Positions 27,318 through 36,260 of a stretch of 37,342 nucleotides of DNA are shown one piece after another. The position numbers were made by a program, and so were the translations under genes. This stretch comes from Kiritimatiellia bacterium (GTDB lineage: Bacteria > Verrucomicrobiota > Kiritimatiellia > RFP12 > UBA3636). The notes beneath the pieces are model-generated. The model had not been told where the DNA came from. It made no database searches and was given only the letters and a program-made list of their open reading frames with translations. The stretch is taken from contig JAEDLN010000003.1 of assembly GCA_016295275.1 (NCBI GenBank), positions 1 through 37,342 of the forward strand. The letters run 5' to 3'. The stretch's first letter is position 1; every line of letters begins with the position of its first letter.

Positions 27318-29150
27318 ATGGCGTTAAAAGAGTATACCGATCAATCGATTCAACAGCTTTCCTCGCTTGAACACATCCGAAAGCGCTCCGGTATGTATAT
27401 TGGCCGGCTTGGCGATGGTTCAGACTATAACGACGGCATCTATATCCTGCTCAAGGAAGTGCTGGACAATGCCGTCGATGAATTCATTTCCGGCTACGGA
27501 AAACGGGTCGAAATCAATGTCACGGACGATCGCGTCACCTGCCGCGATTATGGTCGCGGAATCCCCTTGGGAAAGGTGCGGGAATGCGTCTCTCAAATCA
27601 ATACGGGCGGAAAATTCAATGACGACGTCTTCCAATTCAGCGTCGGCATGAACGGCGTCGGTACAAAGGCCGTGAACGCCCTCTCCACCCGATTCCTCGC
27701 AAAATCGATCCGAAACGGAGAATTTGTCCAAGTCGAATACGAACGGGGAGAATTCAAAGGCGAAACAAAGGGTTCGACAACCGAACGAAACGGAACCTTG
27801 ATTGACTTTACCCCCGACCCGACCATTTTCAAGGGATATCGGTTTCTGACCGAACACGTGGAGCGCAGAATGCGCCTCACGTCCTACCTGAACTCGGGCC
27901 TTGCCATTGTGCTCAACGGCACGACATACCGCTCCGAACAGGGGCTGCTGGATCTCATGAACGATGAGGTCCAGTTCGAAAAACTATACGATCCATTCTA
28001 CTACCGGGATGCCACGCTCGAATTCTCGTTTACGCATACGAACCGGTTCAACGAGGAGTACTTCTCTTTCGTCAACGGACAATATACCGATGACGGCGGT
28101 ACGCATCTTTCCGCTTTCAAGGAGGCTCTGGCACGTGGCGTCAATGAATTCTCGCCCAAGTCCAAGTTCGAGGCAGATGACATTCGCGAGGGAATGGTCG
28201 GAGCCGTTTCCGTCCGCTTGAAGGAACCCATGTTCGAGTCGCAGACGAAGAACAAACTCGTCAATGTGGAAATCCGCTCCGATCTGATTGCCAAAATCAA
28301 GCAGCTCGTTGTCGAGATGCTGAACCGCAATCCCGCATGCGCACAGAAAATCGTCGATAAAATCGAAGATACCCGAAAGCTGCGCAAGGAGCTGAACTCC
28401 GTCAAAAAGGCCGCACGGGAACGCTCGAAATCCGTCAGCATCCGAGTTCCGCAACTCCGGGACTGCAAGCAACACTACGATCCTAAAAAGGGAAAGGGCC
28501 TCGGGACGGAAATCTTCATCTGCGAAGGAGCTTCCGCCGCAGGAACCCTTACCGCCAGCCGGAAACCCGACTTCCAAGCGGTTTTCACCCTCCGCGGCAA
28601 ACCGCTCAATACCGTCGATTTGCGACGCGACGTCCTCTATAAAAATGTCGAACTCTTCAATCTGATGTGCGCGCTGGATATCGCCGATTCCATCGATTCC
28701 CTCCGCTACGAACGCGTCATCCTCGCAACCGATGCCGATGTCGACGGTCTGCATATCCGCAATCTGATGATTACCTACTTTATGCGGTTTTTCGATCGGC
28801 TGGTGCGCGAGGGACACCTCTATATTCTGGAAACGCCGCTTTTCCGGGTCCGTTCCTCCAATAAGAAAAAGGCCGACCAGAACGTCTATTGCTACAACGA
28901 ACAGGAACGCGATGCCGCCGTCGCCAAAATCGGCGCATCCGCCGAAATCACCCGATTCAAAGGTTTGGGTGAAGTTTCCACCGAGGAATTCAAGGCGTTT
29001 ATCGGAGAAAATATGCGCCTGACGCCGGTGGACGTCAACCACGATACTCACCTTCAAGATACCATTCAATTTTATATGGGAGAAAATACGCGTACGCGCC
29101 GCCAATATATCCTTGACCATCTCGTCGTCAATCCGGAGGACGTGGTATGA
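27318..29150 (+). CDS. parE: DNA topoisomerase type IIA subunit B (ParE/GyrB-like)
   Basis: The ATPase subunit of a type IIA topoisomerase, pairing with the next gene. The 610-residue product has the GHKL ATP site (VLDNAVDEF, DYGRGIP, GMNGVGTKAVNALS), a transducer domain and the TOPRIM domain. In TOPRIM the acidic DADVDG triad is intact (about residue 472), but the usual EGDSA motif reads CEGASAAG, with Ala for Asp. It lacks the GyrB insert, and overall resembles the ParE of Bacteroidota and PVC bacteria; a GyrB label cannot be excluded. The TGA overlaps the parC start (ATGA). Confidence 0.9.
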   Translation: MALKEYTDQSIQQLSSLEHIRKRSGMYIGRLGDGSDYNDGIYILLKEVLDNAVDEFISGYGKRVEINVTDDRVTCRDYGRGIPLGKVRECVSQINTGGKFNDDVFQFSVGMNGVGTKAVNALSTRFLAKSIRNGEFVQVEYERGEFKGETKGSTTERNGTLIDFTPDPTIFKGYRFLTEHVERRMRLTSYLNSGLAIVLNGTTYRSEQGLLDLMNDEVQFEKLYDPFYYRDATLEFSFTHTNRFNEEYFSFVNGQYTDDGGTHLSAFKEALARGVNEFSPKSKFEADDIREGMVGAVSVRLKEPMFESQTKNKLVNVEIRSDLIAKIKQLVVEMLNRNPACAQKIVDKIEDTRKLRKELNSVKKAARERSKSVSIRVPQLRDCKQHYDPKKGKGLGTEIFICEGASAAGTLTASRKPDFQAVFTLRGKPLNTVDLRRDVLYKNVELFNLMCALDIADSIDSLRYERVILATDADVDGLHIRNLMITYFMRFFDRLVREGHLYILETPLFRVRSSNKKKADQNVYCYNEQERDAAVAKIGASAEITRFKGLGEVSTEEFKAFIGENMRLTPVDVNHDTHLQDTIQFYMGENTRTRRQYILDHLVVNPEDVV

Positions 29151-31615
29151 AGAGAAAAAAGCCCGATTCTCCCCAAAAACCGCCGACACGCGACATCTTC
29201 CTTCCGGGATTTCTGGACGAAATGCAAGGATCGACGCCCGACCCGAACACCCCTGCCCCCGCTCAAGACGCCGCCGTGCCGCCACCCGCACCCGACGAAT
29301 CCGGTCGTTTTGACGTCGAATCGATCCCGCCCGAAACGGTGTCCGAACAAATGCCGTCTTCCGCCGATGACACTTCCTCCGATGATCGTGTCGGCGCCGG
29401 AGACGCATGCAACGGCGAGGGAAACGGCGAAAACGGCGAGCGTCGGAACACGCCACCGGATAACGACGACGTCCCTCCCGCAGACAATGACGAGGATGCC
29501 ATGATCGCATCCGAACCGGAAGTCTTCGATCCGCGTTCCTCCGGTCCCCTCGCACGCGTCATGGACGATAACTTTCTCCAGTTCGCGTCCTACTCGATTT
29601 GCGATCGCGCAATTCCCACCGTCGAGGATGGTCTCAAGCCCGTTCAACGCCGGATCCTGCATACGCTGTCCGAAATGGATGACGGCCGTTTCATCAAGGT
29701 GGCAACCGTGGTCGGACGCACCATGTTCTACCACCCGCACGGCGATCAGTCCATCTACGGAGCTCTCGTCAATCTCGCCAACAAACGCTATCTGATCGAG
29801 GGACAAGGCAACTTTGGCAATATCTATACGGGCGACGCCGCAGCAGCACCCCGTTATATCGAATGCCGGTTGACGGATCTGGCCCGAGAAGAGATTTTCA
29901 ATCCTAAAACGACGCAATTCATCCCGAGCTACGACGGACGCAACAAGGAGCCGGTCTTCCTGCCCGCAAAACTCCCCCTGCTTCTCATGCTGGGAGCCAA
30001 CGGAATCGCGGTCGGCATGTCGACGCTCATTCTTCCGCATAACTTCATCGAATTGCTTCAAGCGGAAATCGAACTGCTCCAAAATCCCGACGCAAAGCCC
30101 GTTCTCTATCCCGATTTTCCGACAGGCGGCCTCATCGACTGCACCGAATACGAAGACGGTAACGGCCGGATTCTTTCGCGTGCCCGTTTCGAAACGCATG
30201 GCACGAACCAGCTCATTCTCACGGAGCTTCCTTTCGGCCAGACGACGGAGGCGATTCTCGAATCGATCGAAAAGGCCGCACGGGCGAAAAAGGTGCCCGT
30301 CAAATCCATCCACGATGCCACCGCCGATCACGCCGAAATCGTGATCACGCTGCTTCCGGGTACCGATCCGGAACGGGCTAAAAAACAACTCTACGCCGCC
30401 ACGAATTGCGAACTGTCCGTCTCCGCTAATATGACGGTTCTGGAAAACAACCGCCCGCGGATCACAACCGTTTCCGAAGTTCTCCGCTCCAATGTGCGCA
30501 ATCTTCTCGATCTGCGGAAACGCGAATTCGAAATCCGGGAGGGAGAACTCCTCGATGAACAGCACCGCAAAACCCTCGTCCAGATCTTCGTGGAAGAGCG
30601 AATCTACAAACGAATCGAAAAAAGCCCGACCGCCGAAAGCGTTCGGGAGGAAATCTACCGCGGTTTCAAGCCGTTTGCGGAAAAACTCGTCCGCCCCATC
30701 AACGATCAGGATATCGAAACCCTGCTCGCCGTCCCGATTCGCCGCATCTCTTTGTTCGATATCAATCGAAACCGCGAAGAAATCGAAGGGATCCTGAAAG
30801 AACTCGCCGCCGTCCGAAAGGCGCTGAAACACCTCACGGAAAATACAATCGATTACCTCAAGGGAATGATCAAAAAGTATCAGTATACGACCGAACGCCG
30901 TGAGGTGACGCCGGAACAACCGCCCGCCCCCGCAAAGGGGAAGGGCAAAAAACAGGAAAAACCCGCCAAAAAGGTCTTTCAGACGGTTACCGTCGAACGA
31001 TTCCCTCGTCTCACTCAGGTCGAAACCTTTACCCGTATCGACGTGCGCGCCGTCACCGCCAGCAAACTCGAAATCTGCTACGATCCGGAAACCGGTTTCA
31101 TGGGCAACTCCCTCCGCGGAATCGAACCCAGCTTCTCCTGCTCTTCGCTCGATAAGCTCCTCATTCTCCGCAAGGACGGTCGCTATCGCGTCATTCCCGC
31201 CCCGGAACGCGAAAAGGTCTTTGTCGATAAAGACGTCTTCCGTTTTTTCGTTTTCAACCGCGACCAGATCTATACGTGCGTCTATACGGAAACAGAGGTT
31301 CCGTTTACCTGCCTGAAACGATTCTCGTTCGGCGGCGTCATCCTCAACAAAGATTACGAACTTCTGCCCGAGCCGGGTACGATCCGGTTCTTTGAACCCG
31401 GAACGCCACCGACCCTCTGGATCAAATTCCGAAAGACCGCCGGACTGCGAATTCTGCAAAAATCCCTGAAACCGGAGGAAGAAGTCGCCGTCAAGGGTGT
31501 TCGCGCCCGCGGCAAACAAATTACGACAAAGGTCATTTCTGCAATCGATGGCGGAGAAAAACCGCCTCGCTTCTGGGACTCGACCTTGGAAACCGATAAA
31601 GGATCGCTCTTCTAA
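29147..31615 (+). CDS. parC: DNA topoisomerase type IIA subunit A (ParC/GyrA-like)
   Basis: The DNA-cleaving subunit. Of 822 residues, about the first 130 are an unusual Pro/Asp/Glu-rich extension without a recognised fold. The winged-helix core follows: SICDRAIPTVEDGLKPVQRR, the quinolone-region block YHPHGDQSIYGALV, and the catalytic Tyr in APRYIECRL. A tower and coiled coil (IYKRIEKSPTAESVREEI) lead to a short C-terminal part with an Ala/Lys/Pro-rich insert (PAKGKGKKQEKPAKK) in place of a full GyrA-type pinwheel, favouring ParC. Where E. coli GyrA has Ser83 and Asp87 this protein has Gln and Gly. It overlaps parE by four bases. Confidence 0.9.
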   Translation: MKRKKPDSPQKPPTRDIFLPGFLDEMQGSTPDPNTPAPAQDAAVPPPAPDESGRFDVESIPPETVSEQMPSSADDTSSDDRVGAGDACNGEGNGENGERRNTPPDNDDVPPADNDEDAMIASEPEVFDPRSSGPLARVMDDNFLQFASYSICDRAIPTVEDGLKPVQRRILHTLSEMDDGRFIKVATVVGRTMFYHPHGDQSIYGALVNLANKRYLIEGQGNFGNIYTGDAAAAPRYIECRLTDLAREEIFNPKTTQFIPSYDGRNKEPVFLPAKLPLLLMLGANGIAVGMSTLILPHNFIELLQAEIELLQNPDAKPVLYPDFPTGGLIDCTEYEDGNGRILSRARFETHGTNQLILTELPFGQTTEAILESIEKAARAKKVPVKSIHDATADHAEIVITLLPGTDPERAKKQLYAATNCELSVSANMTVLENNRPRITTVSEVLRSNVRNLLDLRKREFEIREGELLDEQHRKTLVQIFVEERIYKRIEKSPTAESVREEIYRGFKPFAEKLVRPINDQDIETLLAVPIRRISLFDINRNREEIEGILKELAAVRKALKHLTENTIDYLKGMIKKYQYTTERREVTPEQPPAPAKGKGKKQEKPAKKVFQTVTVERFPRLTQVETFTRIDVRAVTASKLEICYDPETGFMGNSLRGIEPSFSCSSLDKLLILRKDGRYRVIPAPEREKVFVDKDVFRFFVFNRDQIYTCVYTETEVPFTCLKRFSFGGVILNKDYELLPEPGTIRFFEPGTPPTLWIKFRKTAGLRILQKSLKPEEEVAVKGVRARGKQITTKVISAIDGGEKPPRFWDSTLETDKGSLF

Positions 31616-31671
31616 GCCCCCCGTCTCCTTCCCCTCCCTTTTTCCCTTTCATGCTCTACCCCTTCTGATCC

Positions 31672-33006
31672 GTGTCTAGATTTATCATTGAGGGCGGCAT
31701 CCCCTTGCGGGGCGTGCACAATACCCCCGGCAACAAAAACGCGGCACTGCCCATGCTGGCCGCTACGCTTCTGACTTCCGAACCCGTTACCTTGACCAAC
31801 GTTCCGCTTATCCGAGACGTCCGCTGTATGCTCGAACTCCTGAAAACGATCGGAGCGACGGTGGAACTGGACGAGGAAAAGCGCATCGTCACGATTCAAG
31901 CCGCAACCATCGCCACGACCTGCCTTCCGCACGAGCTTTGCCGCCAAATCCGGACTTCCTTCCTGTTCGTCGGTCCGCTTCTCGCCCGCTGCGGAAACGT
32001 GATGCTCTACCCGCCCGGAGGCGATGTCATCGGACAACGCCGCCTCGATCCGCATGTTTGCGGTTTTCGCGCAATGGGAGCCGAATTCCATGAAGGCCCA
32101 CCCTACTCGCTTACCGTCTCGCCCCGCCTCCACGGAGCCGGTCAGCACCTGCTCAGCGAAGCCTCTGTCACCGGCACGGAAAACCTCGTCATGGCCGCCG
32201 TCCTCGCCGACGGCGAATCCAATTTCTACAATACCGCCTGCGAACCGCATGTTCAAAATCTCTGCGAAATGCTGGTTCAGATGGGAGCCGATATTTCCGG
32301 CATCGGAACAAACCGGATTGTCGTCCATGGCGTCCATAGCCTCCACGGGGGAACATTCCGCATCTGGGGCGACTATATCGAAGCCGCTTCCTATCTGGTC
32401 GCAGCCGCCGTCACACACGGCTCCCTCGATATCGGCCCCGTCGAAGGGCGCGAATTCGAAGTTCTCCGTCGACCGCTGGAACGATTCGGCCTCTCCTTCT
32501 CGATCGAGGACCATCGGGTTCGCTATCAATACGATCCCGCGCACCCGCTCCGGATCGAAACGGACCTCTCGAACGCCATTCCTAAAATCGACGACGGAAT
32601 CTGGCCCGCGCTTCCGTCCGATTTGCTCTCCGTTCTGATCGTCCTCGCAACCCAGTCGGATGGTCTTGTCACCTTCTTCGAAAAAATGTTCGAAAGCCGA
32701 CTCTATTTCGTGGACCACTTGATCGGAATGGGCGCGCAAATCGTCCACTGCGATCCTCATCGCGTCGTCGTCCGCGGTCCATCGAAACTCCGCTCCTCGG
32801 TCGTCTCCTCCCCGGATATCCGAGCCGGCTTTGCCATGATCATCGCGGCTCTCTGCGCAGAAGGCCGTACGATCATCAATAACGCCGAATCTATCGATCG
32901 GGGCTATGAAGCGCTCGAGGTGCATCTCGCCGCTCTCGGGGCTAATATCACCCGCGAAACCGATAAAGAAAAAACGCCCCTGGAAAACAGCGAAATCCTG
33001 CACTGA
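31672..33006 (+). CDS. murA: UDP-N-acetylglucosamine 1-carboxyvinyltransferase (MurA-type)
   Basis: This cytoplasmic enzyme transfers enolpyruvate from PEP to UDP-GlcNAc, the first committed step of peptidoglycan synthesis. The 444-residue product has GNKNAALP with Lys22, and the loop PPGGDVIGQRRLDPH where E. coli has PGGC with catalytic Cys115. Here the residue is Asp118, as in naturally fosfomycin-resistant MurA of mycobacteria and chlamydiae. The later WPALPSDLLSVLIVLATQ and FFEKMFESRLYFVD mark a MurA subfamily seen in several non-Proteobacterial lineages. The GTG at 31672 starts right at the family N-terminus (MSRFIIEGG). It lies 56 pyrimidine-rich bases after parC; a paralogue elsewhere cannot be excluded. 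Confidence 0.92.
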   Translation: MSRFIIEGGIPLRGVHNTPGNKNAALPMLAATLLTSEPVTLTNVPLIRDVRCMLELLKTIGATVELDEEKRIVTIQAATIATTCLPHELCRQIRTSFLFVGPLLARCGNVMLYPPGGDVIGQRRLDPHVCGFRAMGAEFHEGPPYSLTVSPRLHGAGQHLLSEASVTGTENLVMAAVLADGESNFYNTACEPHVQNLCEMLVQMGADISGIGTNRIVVHGVHSLHGGTFRIWGDYIEAASYLVAAAVTHGSLDIGPVEGREFEVLRRPLERFGLSFSIEDHRVRYQYDPAHPLRIETDLSNAIPKIDDGIWPALPSDLLSVLIVLATQSDGLVTFFEKMFESRLYFVDHLIGMGAQIVHCDPHRVVVRGPSKLRSSVVSSPDIRAGFAMIIAALCAEGRTIINNAESIDRGYEALEVHLAALGANITRETDKEKTPLENSEILH

Positions 33007-33033
33007 TTCGCCGGTTCCCGTTTTCTACGACCC

Positions 33034-34323
33034 ATGAAGACGTCCGTTTCTCTCGCCGAACGCGCTCGAACCGCGGAACTGTTGGCTCCCTGCGGTTCTC
33101 AAGCCGCTTTGCACGCCGCAATCCGGGCCGGCGCCAATGCGGTGTATCTGGGACTCGACAAGCTCAATATGCGCGTGGGCGCAGTCCGATCCTTCTCCCT
33201 TGCCGACCTTCCCGACGTTCATCGCATCTGCCAAGAGGCAGGCGTTAAACTCTATCTTACGCTCAATACCATCGTTTTCGAAAACGAACGTCGGCAAATG
33301 CGCGCAATGCTGGATGCAGCCGCACCCCATATCGACGCCGTTATCGCCAGCGATTGGGCGGTCTTCGAGGCATGCCGCCGACGGGGTATCGCGGCACACG
33401 CATCCACGCAACTGTCGTGCGCAAACTCCGATGCGGCAAAATTTCTCCTCTCGCAAGGGATTCGCCGAATCGTTCTCGCACGGGAATGCTCCTTGCACGA
33501 AGTGTCGCAAATCGAACAGGCGATCCGTCCGCTTGGCGGCGAAATCGAGGTGTTTGTCCACGGCGCACAATGCGTCGCCGAATCCGGTCGTTGCTTTCTT
33601 TCCCATTTCGCATACGGTGCTTCCGCCAATCGCGGTGTCTGCCAACAACCTTGCCGACGCCCTTTCACCATCATTCGAGAGGACGATAACGAGGGCAGTC
33701 CGCGCCCGCGCGCAGAATTCGCCGTCGGCGCGCACACCATCCTTTCAGCCCGCGATCTTTGCTCGCTCCCATTTCTCGATCGAATTCTGAAGGCCGGTGC
33801 TTCCTCCCTTAAAATCGAAGGCCGCGCCCGCCCTCCCGAATATGTCACAACCGTCGTCGGTGCCTACCGGAAGGCGTTGGATGCCATCCGCGATGGAATA
33901 TGGTGCAAGACGCTGGCAGATGAACTCGTCGAACAATGCGCACGCGTCTACCACCGGCGATTCGGTCTCGGTCTCTTCCACGGACGCCCCGGCTCCGACC
34001 AGTTTACCGATAATGACGAAAATCTCGCAACTCGTCAAAAACGGAATGTCGGCGTCGTCGAACACGATTATCCGCGCGCCGGCTTCGTCCAAATTCGCGT
34101 GCAGGACAACGCTTTCAAAATCGGAGATACGCTCTCCATCCAAGGACCTACCACCGGAGAAGTTTCACTGTCCGTCGATTCCATTCGTCACGACGACCTC
34201 GTTCTCTCCGAGGCCGTACGCGGCGATTGGTACACCATCCCCCGCCCCTTCCGCGTGCGCCCCGGCGATCGCGTCTACCTGATTCGCCCCGTCCCCGGCC
34301 GCCATAAGCAAGACGTCTGCTGA
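33034..34323 (+). CDS. Peptidase U32 family protein (RlhA/YegQ-like)
   Basis: U32 proteins were named for collagenase activity, but studied members include tRNA/rRNA hydroxylation factors such as RlhA and TrhP. The 429-residue product has the N-terminal ELLAPCGSQAALHAAIRAGANAVYLG barrel start, STQLSCANSD, and the signature Cys set in HGAQCVAESGRCFLS, NRGVCQQPCRRPF. IEGRARPPEYVTTVV follows, then a short C-terminal beta domain. The four cysteines suggest an iron-sulfur or metal site. It follows murA by 27 bases in the same run. Substrate cannot be told from sequence. Confidence 0.88.
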   Translation: MKTSVSLAERARTAELLAPCGSQAALHAAIRAGANAVYLGLDKLNMRVGAVRSFSLADLPDVHRICQEAGVKLYLTLNTIVFENERRQMRAMLDAAAPHIDAVIASDWAVFEACRRRGIAAHASTQLSCANSDAAKFLLSQGIRRIVLARECSLHEVSQIEQAIRPLGGEIEVFVHGAQCVAESGRCFLSHFAYGASANRGVCQQPCRRPFTIIREDDNEGSPRPRAEFAVGAHTILSARDLCSLPFLDRILKAGASSLKIEGRARPPEYVTTVVGAYRKALDAIRDGIWCKTLADELVEQCARVYHRRFGLGLFHGRPGSDQFTDNDENLATRQKRNVGVVEHDYPRAGFVQIRVQDNAFKIGDTLSIQGPTTGEVSLSVDSIRHDDLVLSEAVRGDWYTIPRPFRVRPGDRVYLIRPVPGRHKQDVC

Positions 34324-34533
34324 CGCCCGCCCCGTCAAGAACAAATGCCGATTCCGGGAAACATACCCGCATGCTTTTGCATCGCGTGGACATGATAGCG
34401 CCCGTTGCAGCCTGGAACAATCCGGTTCCAAACCGCTTTCCGTATAAGGCGCTCGACGGCAGGATACCCCTTCGGCCGAATCGAATCTCCGTTTTCTACA
34501 TTCCTTCCGTATGCAGATTGGCTGCCGGCATCG
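34324..34533. other. Convergent intergenic gap, nothing recognised
   Basis: This 210-bp gap separates the ends of the U32 gene (plus) and the MutT-like gene (minus). No hairpin plus T-run was found on either strand. A minus-strand frame through it (ending at 34335) is not homologous to anything I recognise and mostly lies opposite or inside the MutT-like gene in another frame. Confidence 0.6.
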
Positions 34534-35043
34534 CTACACACGCGAATGACGCCACTCGACGACCTTGTCGCCTGCATAGCGCATGTACCCATGGAACATA
34601 CGGGGATCGTCATCGAATACCAACGGCAGGAAAAGCCGGTCTCCGTCCCACATCGGCAACTGCCCGAGCCTGTCAATCGCCTGCCAGGAAAGCGTTCCTT
34701 CTTCGTTTTCCGAAAACGGTTCGCCCGAAAACGAATCCACCACAAAGATGAAGCCCAGCCAATCCTCGGCTTTCGGACCAAAGTCGGCCCACGCCAATAT
34801 GCCCCGCATGCGCATGGACTCCACGACAAGTCCCGTCTCCTCCCGAATCTCGCGGATCATCCCCTCGGCAACGTCTTCGTCACGCTCCAATTTGCCGCCT
34901 ACGCCATTGTACTTCCCAAGCTGTTCGTCACTCTTCCGGAAGGTTCGATGGACCAATAGGACGTTCTTCTTGTCCGGCGACAAAATGTAGGCAAGCGTTC
35001 CGACAATGGGACGATGCCGTTTATCGGTTCCGACAGGCTGCAT
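34534..35043 (-). CDS. Nudix hydrolase, MutT-like
   Basis: The 169-residue product contains a full Nudix box, GGKLERDEDVAEGMIREIREETGL (written in two parts: GGKLERDEDVAE, GMIREIREETGL), residues about 56-79, which fits GX5EX7REUXEEXGU. It probably hydrolyses a nucleoside diphosphate derivative such as 8-oxo-dGTP; the true substrate is unknown. The ATG at 35043 starts one base after the yhcH-like TAA, with AGGAGG 12 bases upstream. It closes a minus-strand operon. Confidence 0.88.
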   Translation of the reverse strand: MQPVGTDKRHRPIVGTLAYILSPDKKNVLLVHRTFRKSDEQLGKYNGVGGKLERDEDVAEGMIREIREETGLVVESMRMRGILAWADFGPKAEDWLGFIFVVDSFSGEPFSENEEGTLSWQAIDRLGQLPMWDGDRLFLPLVFDDDPRMFHGYMRYAGDKVVEWRHSRV

Positions 35044-35044
35044 C

Positions 35045-35506
35045 TTACCGTACCTCCTCAATCGGGACCTTCGCGACAATCTTGCGGACCGCTTGCGAAC
35101 CGCTCCCTTTCACACACCCGGGAGCATGCGCCTCATGCGGCCAAATGACAAGCATATCCCCCGCCTTCATCCCCACGGGAATGCCTTCGTTCGGCTCTTG
35201 TGTCCAAAACGCAATATCCCTCGTTGCGTCGTATGCATGCTCCGCTTTCATTTCCGCGGCAGAACCAATGTAGATAAACTCCTCCCCGGAAACGACAACC
35301 TGGATATCTATGTAGCGGCAATGCGTTTCGTAATGACGGAACGGATGGACCGCATACTCCTCAATCGACGCATACGCGCCATCGCCGATCTCATGACGCC
35401 CCGGCTCCGCCGTGGCGCCATGCTCGCGCAACCAGGCAAATACACGCGGAAAAAGAGGATGCACATCCGTGTATAGCCCGGCATTCGCCAAGCGGTCGAA
35501 AATCAT
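35045..35506 (-). CDS. YhcH/YjgK/YiaL family protein
   Basis: The 153-residue product matches the YhcH/YjgK/YiaL (DUF386) family, a cupin-like fold linked in some bacteria to sugar or sialic-acid use. Conserved features are the start MIFDRLANAG, HRYIDIQVVVSGEE-like strand (RYIDIQVVVSG), MKAGDMLVIWPHEAHAPG with metal-type His residues, and the C-terminal VRKIVAKVP. Its ATG overlaps the pyrF TGA. A sugar-processing context is not visible here, since the neighbours make nucleotides. Confidence 0.85.
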   Translation of the reverse strand: MIFDRLANAGLYTDVHPLFPRVFAWLREHGATAEPGRHEIGDGAYASIEEYAVHPFRHYETHCRYIDIQVVVSGEEFIYIGSAAEMKAEHAYDATRDIAFWTQEPNEGIPVGMKAGDMLVIWPHEAHAPGCVKGSGSQAVRKIVAKVPIEEVR

Positions 35507-36222
35507 TGCGCCACCCCCGTCTCCGCCAAGGCTTGCTCAATCTCTTCATTGATGCGAAGCGCAGCTTCGCGGCGATTCGACGCCCCGACAACCGGGCGGC
35601 CGATCACCAAATACGTGGAGCCCGCGCGAATCGCATCTCCCGGCGTCATAACACGCTTCTGGTCCCCGACTCCCGCCCCCGCCGGGCGCACGCCAGGCGT
35701 CACCAATACGGGACCGGCTCCCAACGCCTGTCGCAACAGCGAAACCTCAAGCGGCGAACAGACCAAGCCGTTCGCACCCGCCTCGACCGCTAGCTTGCCA
35801 AGCGAAACCACCTGCTCCGCAACGGGACGAACAACCCCCATCTGAACAAGATCGTCTTGATTCAAACTCGTCAAAACCGTCACGGCCAAAAGCTGGGAGG
35901 ACGCCCCCGCCTCTTGAATCGCTTTTGCCGCCCCCGAAACCATGGCCTGTCCGCCGGACGCATGAATCGTCAGCAAATCGGGACGATACTTCAAAACCGA
36001 TTGAACCGCATGCTCGACCGTCCGCGGAATATCATGAAACTTCAAATCCAAAAAGATGCGCTTGCCTTCTTCGCGCAACAGTTCCAGCACACTCGGACCT
36101 TCCGCCAAAAAAAGCTCCAATCCGACTTTGTAGAAGGAGACGGCATCCCCGATTTCCTTGACAACCGTATGCGCCGCCGCAGCGGTAGGAACATCCAACG
36201 CAACAATAATCCTCGAATCCAT
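35503..36222 (-). CDS. pyrF: Orotidine 5'-phosphate decarboxylase
   Basis: PyrF decarboxylates OMP to UMP, the last step of pyrimidine synthesis. The 239-residue product has IVALDVP at the N-terminus, the catalytic FLDLKFHDIPRTV (about residues 56-68, with the Asp-Lys-Asp triad), TIHASGG and the phosphate-binding TPGVRPAG and IGRPVV loops. Length is normal. It lies 38 bases downstream of the Nudix gene and is coupled to the yhcH-like gene. Confidence 0.95.
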   Translation of the reverse strand: MDSRIIVALDVPTAAAAHTVVKEIGDAVSFYKVGLELFLAEGPSVLELLREEGKRIFLDLKFHDIPRTVEHAVQSVLKYRPDLLTIHASGGQAMVSGAAKAIQEAGASSQLLAVTVLTSLNQDDLVQMGVVRPVAEQVVSLGKLAVEAGANGLVCSPLEVSLLRQALGAGPVLVTPGVRPAGAGVGDQKRVMTPGDAIRAGSTYLVIGRPVVGASNRREAALRINEEIEQALAETGVAQ

Positions 36223-36260
36223 GGCAATCGTAATGAATGGTGTTAATCAAAAAAAAATGG

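Noticed and set aside
27984..29555. 523-codon minus-strand frame
   Set aside because: It lies antisense to parE and the start of parC, with no recognisable domain.
29072..31519. 815-codon open frame on the minus strand
   Set aside because: It lies wholly opposite parC and reads as low-complexity Phe/Glu/Asp-rich sequence. Long antisense frames arise here from codon bias of the real gene.
31612..33003. 463-codon minus-strand frame
   Set aside because: It mirrors murA; only murA shows conserved motifs.
34381..34450. tRNA-like T-arm motif (GGTTCCAAACC)
   Set aside because: No acceptor stem, anticodon arm or D-arm could be formed around it.
34335..34829. 164-codon minus-strand frame beyond the MutT-like gene
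   Set aside because: Most of it overlaps the real Nudix gene in another frame, and the remaining tail is unrecognised.
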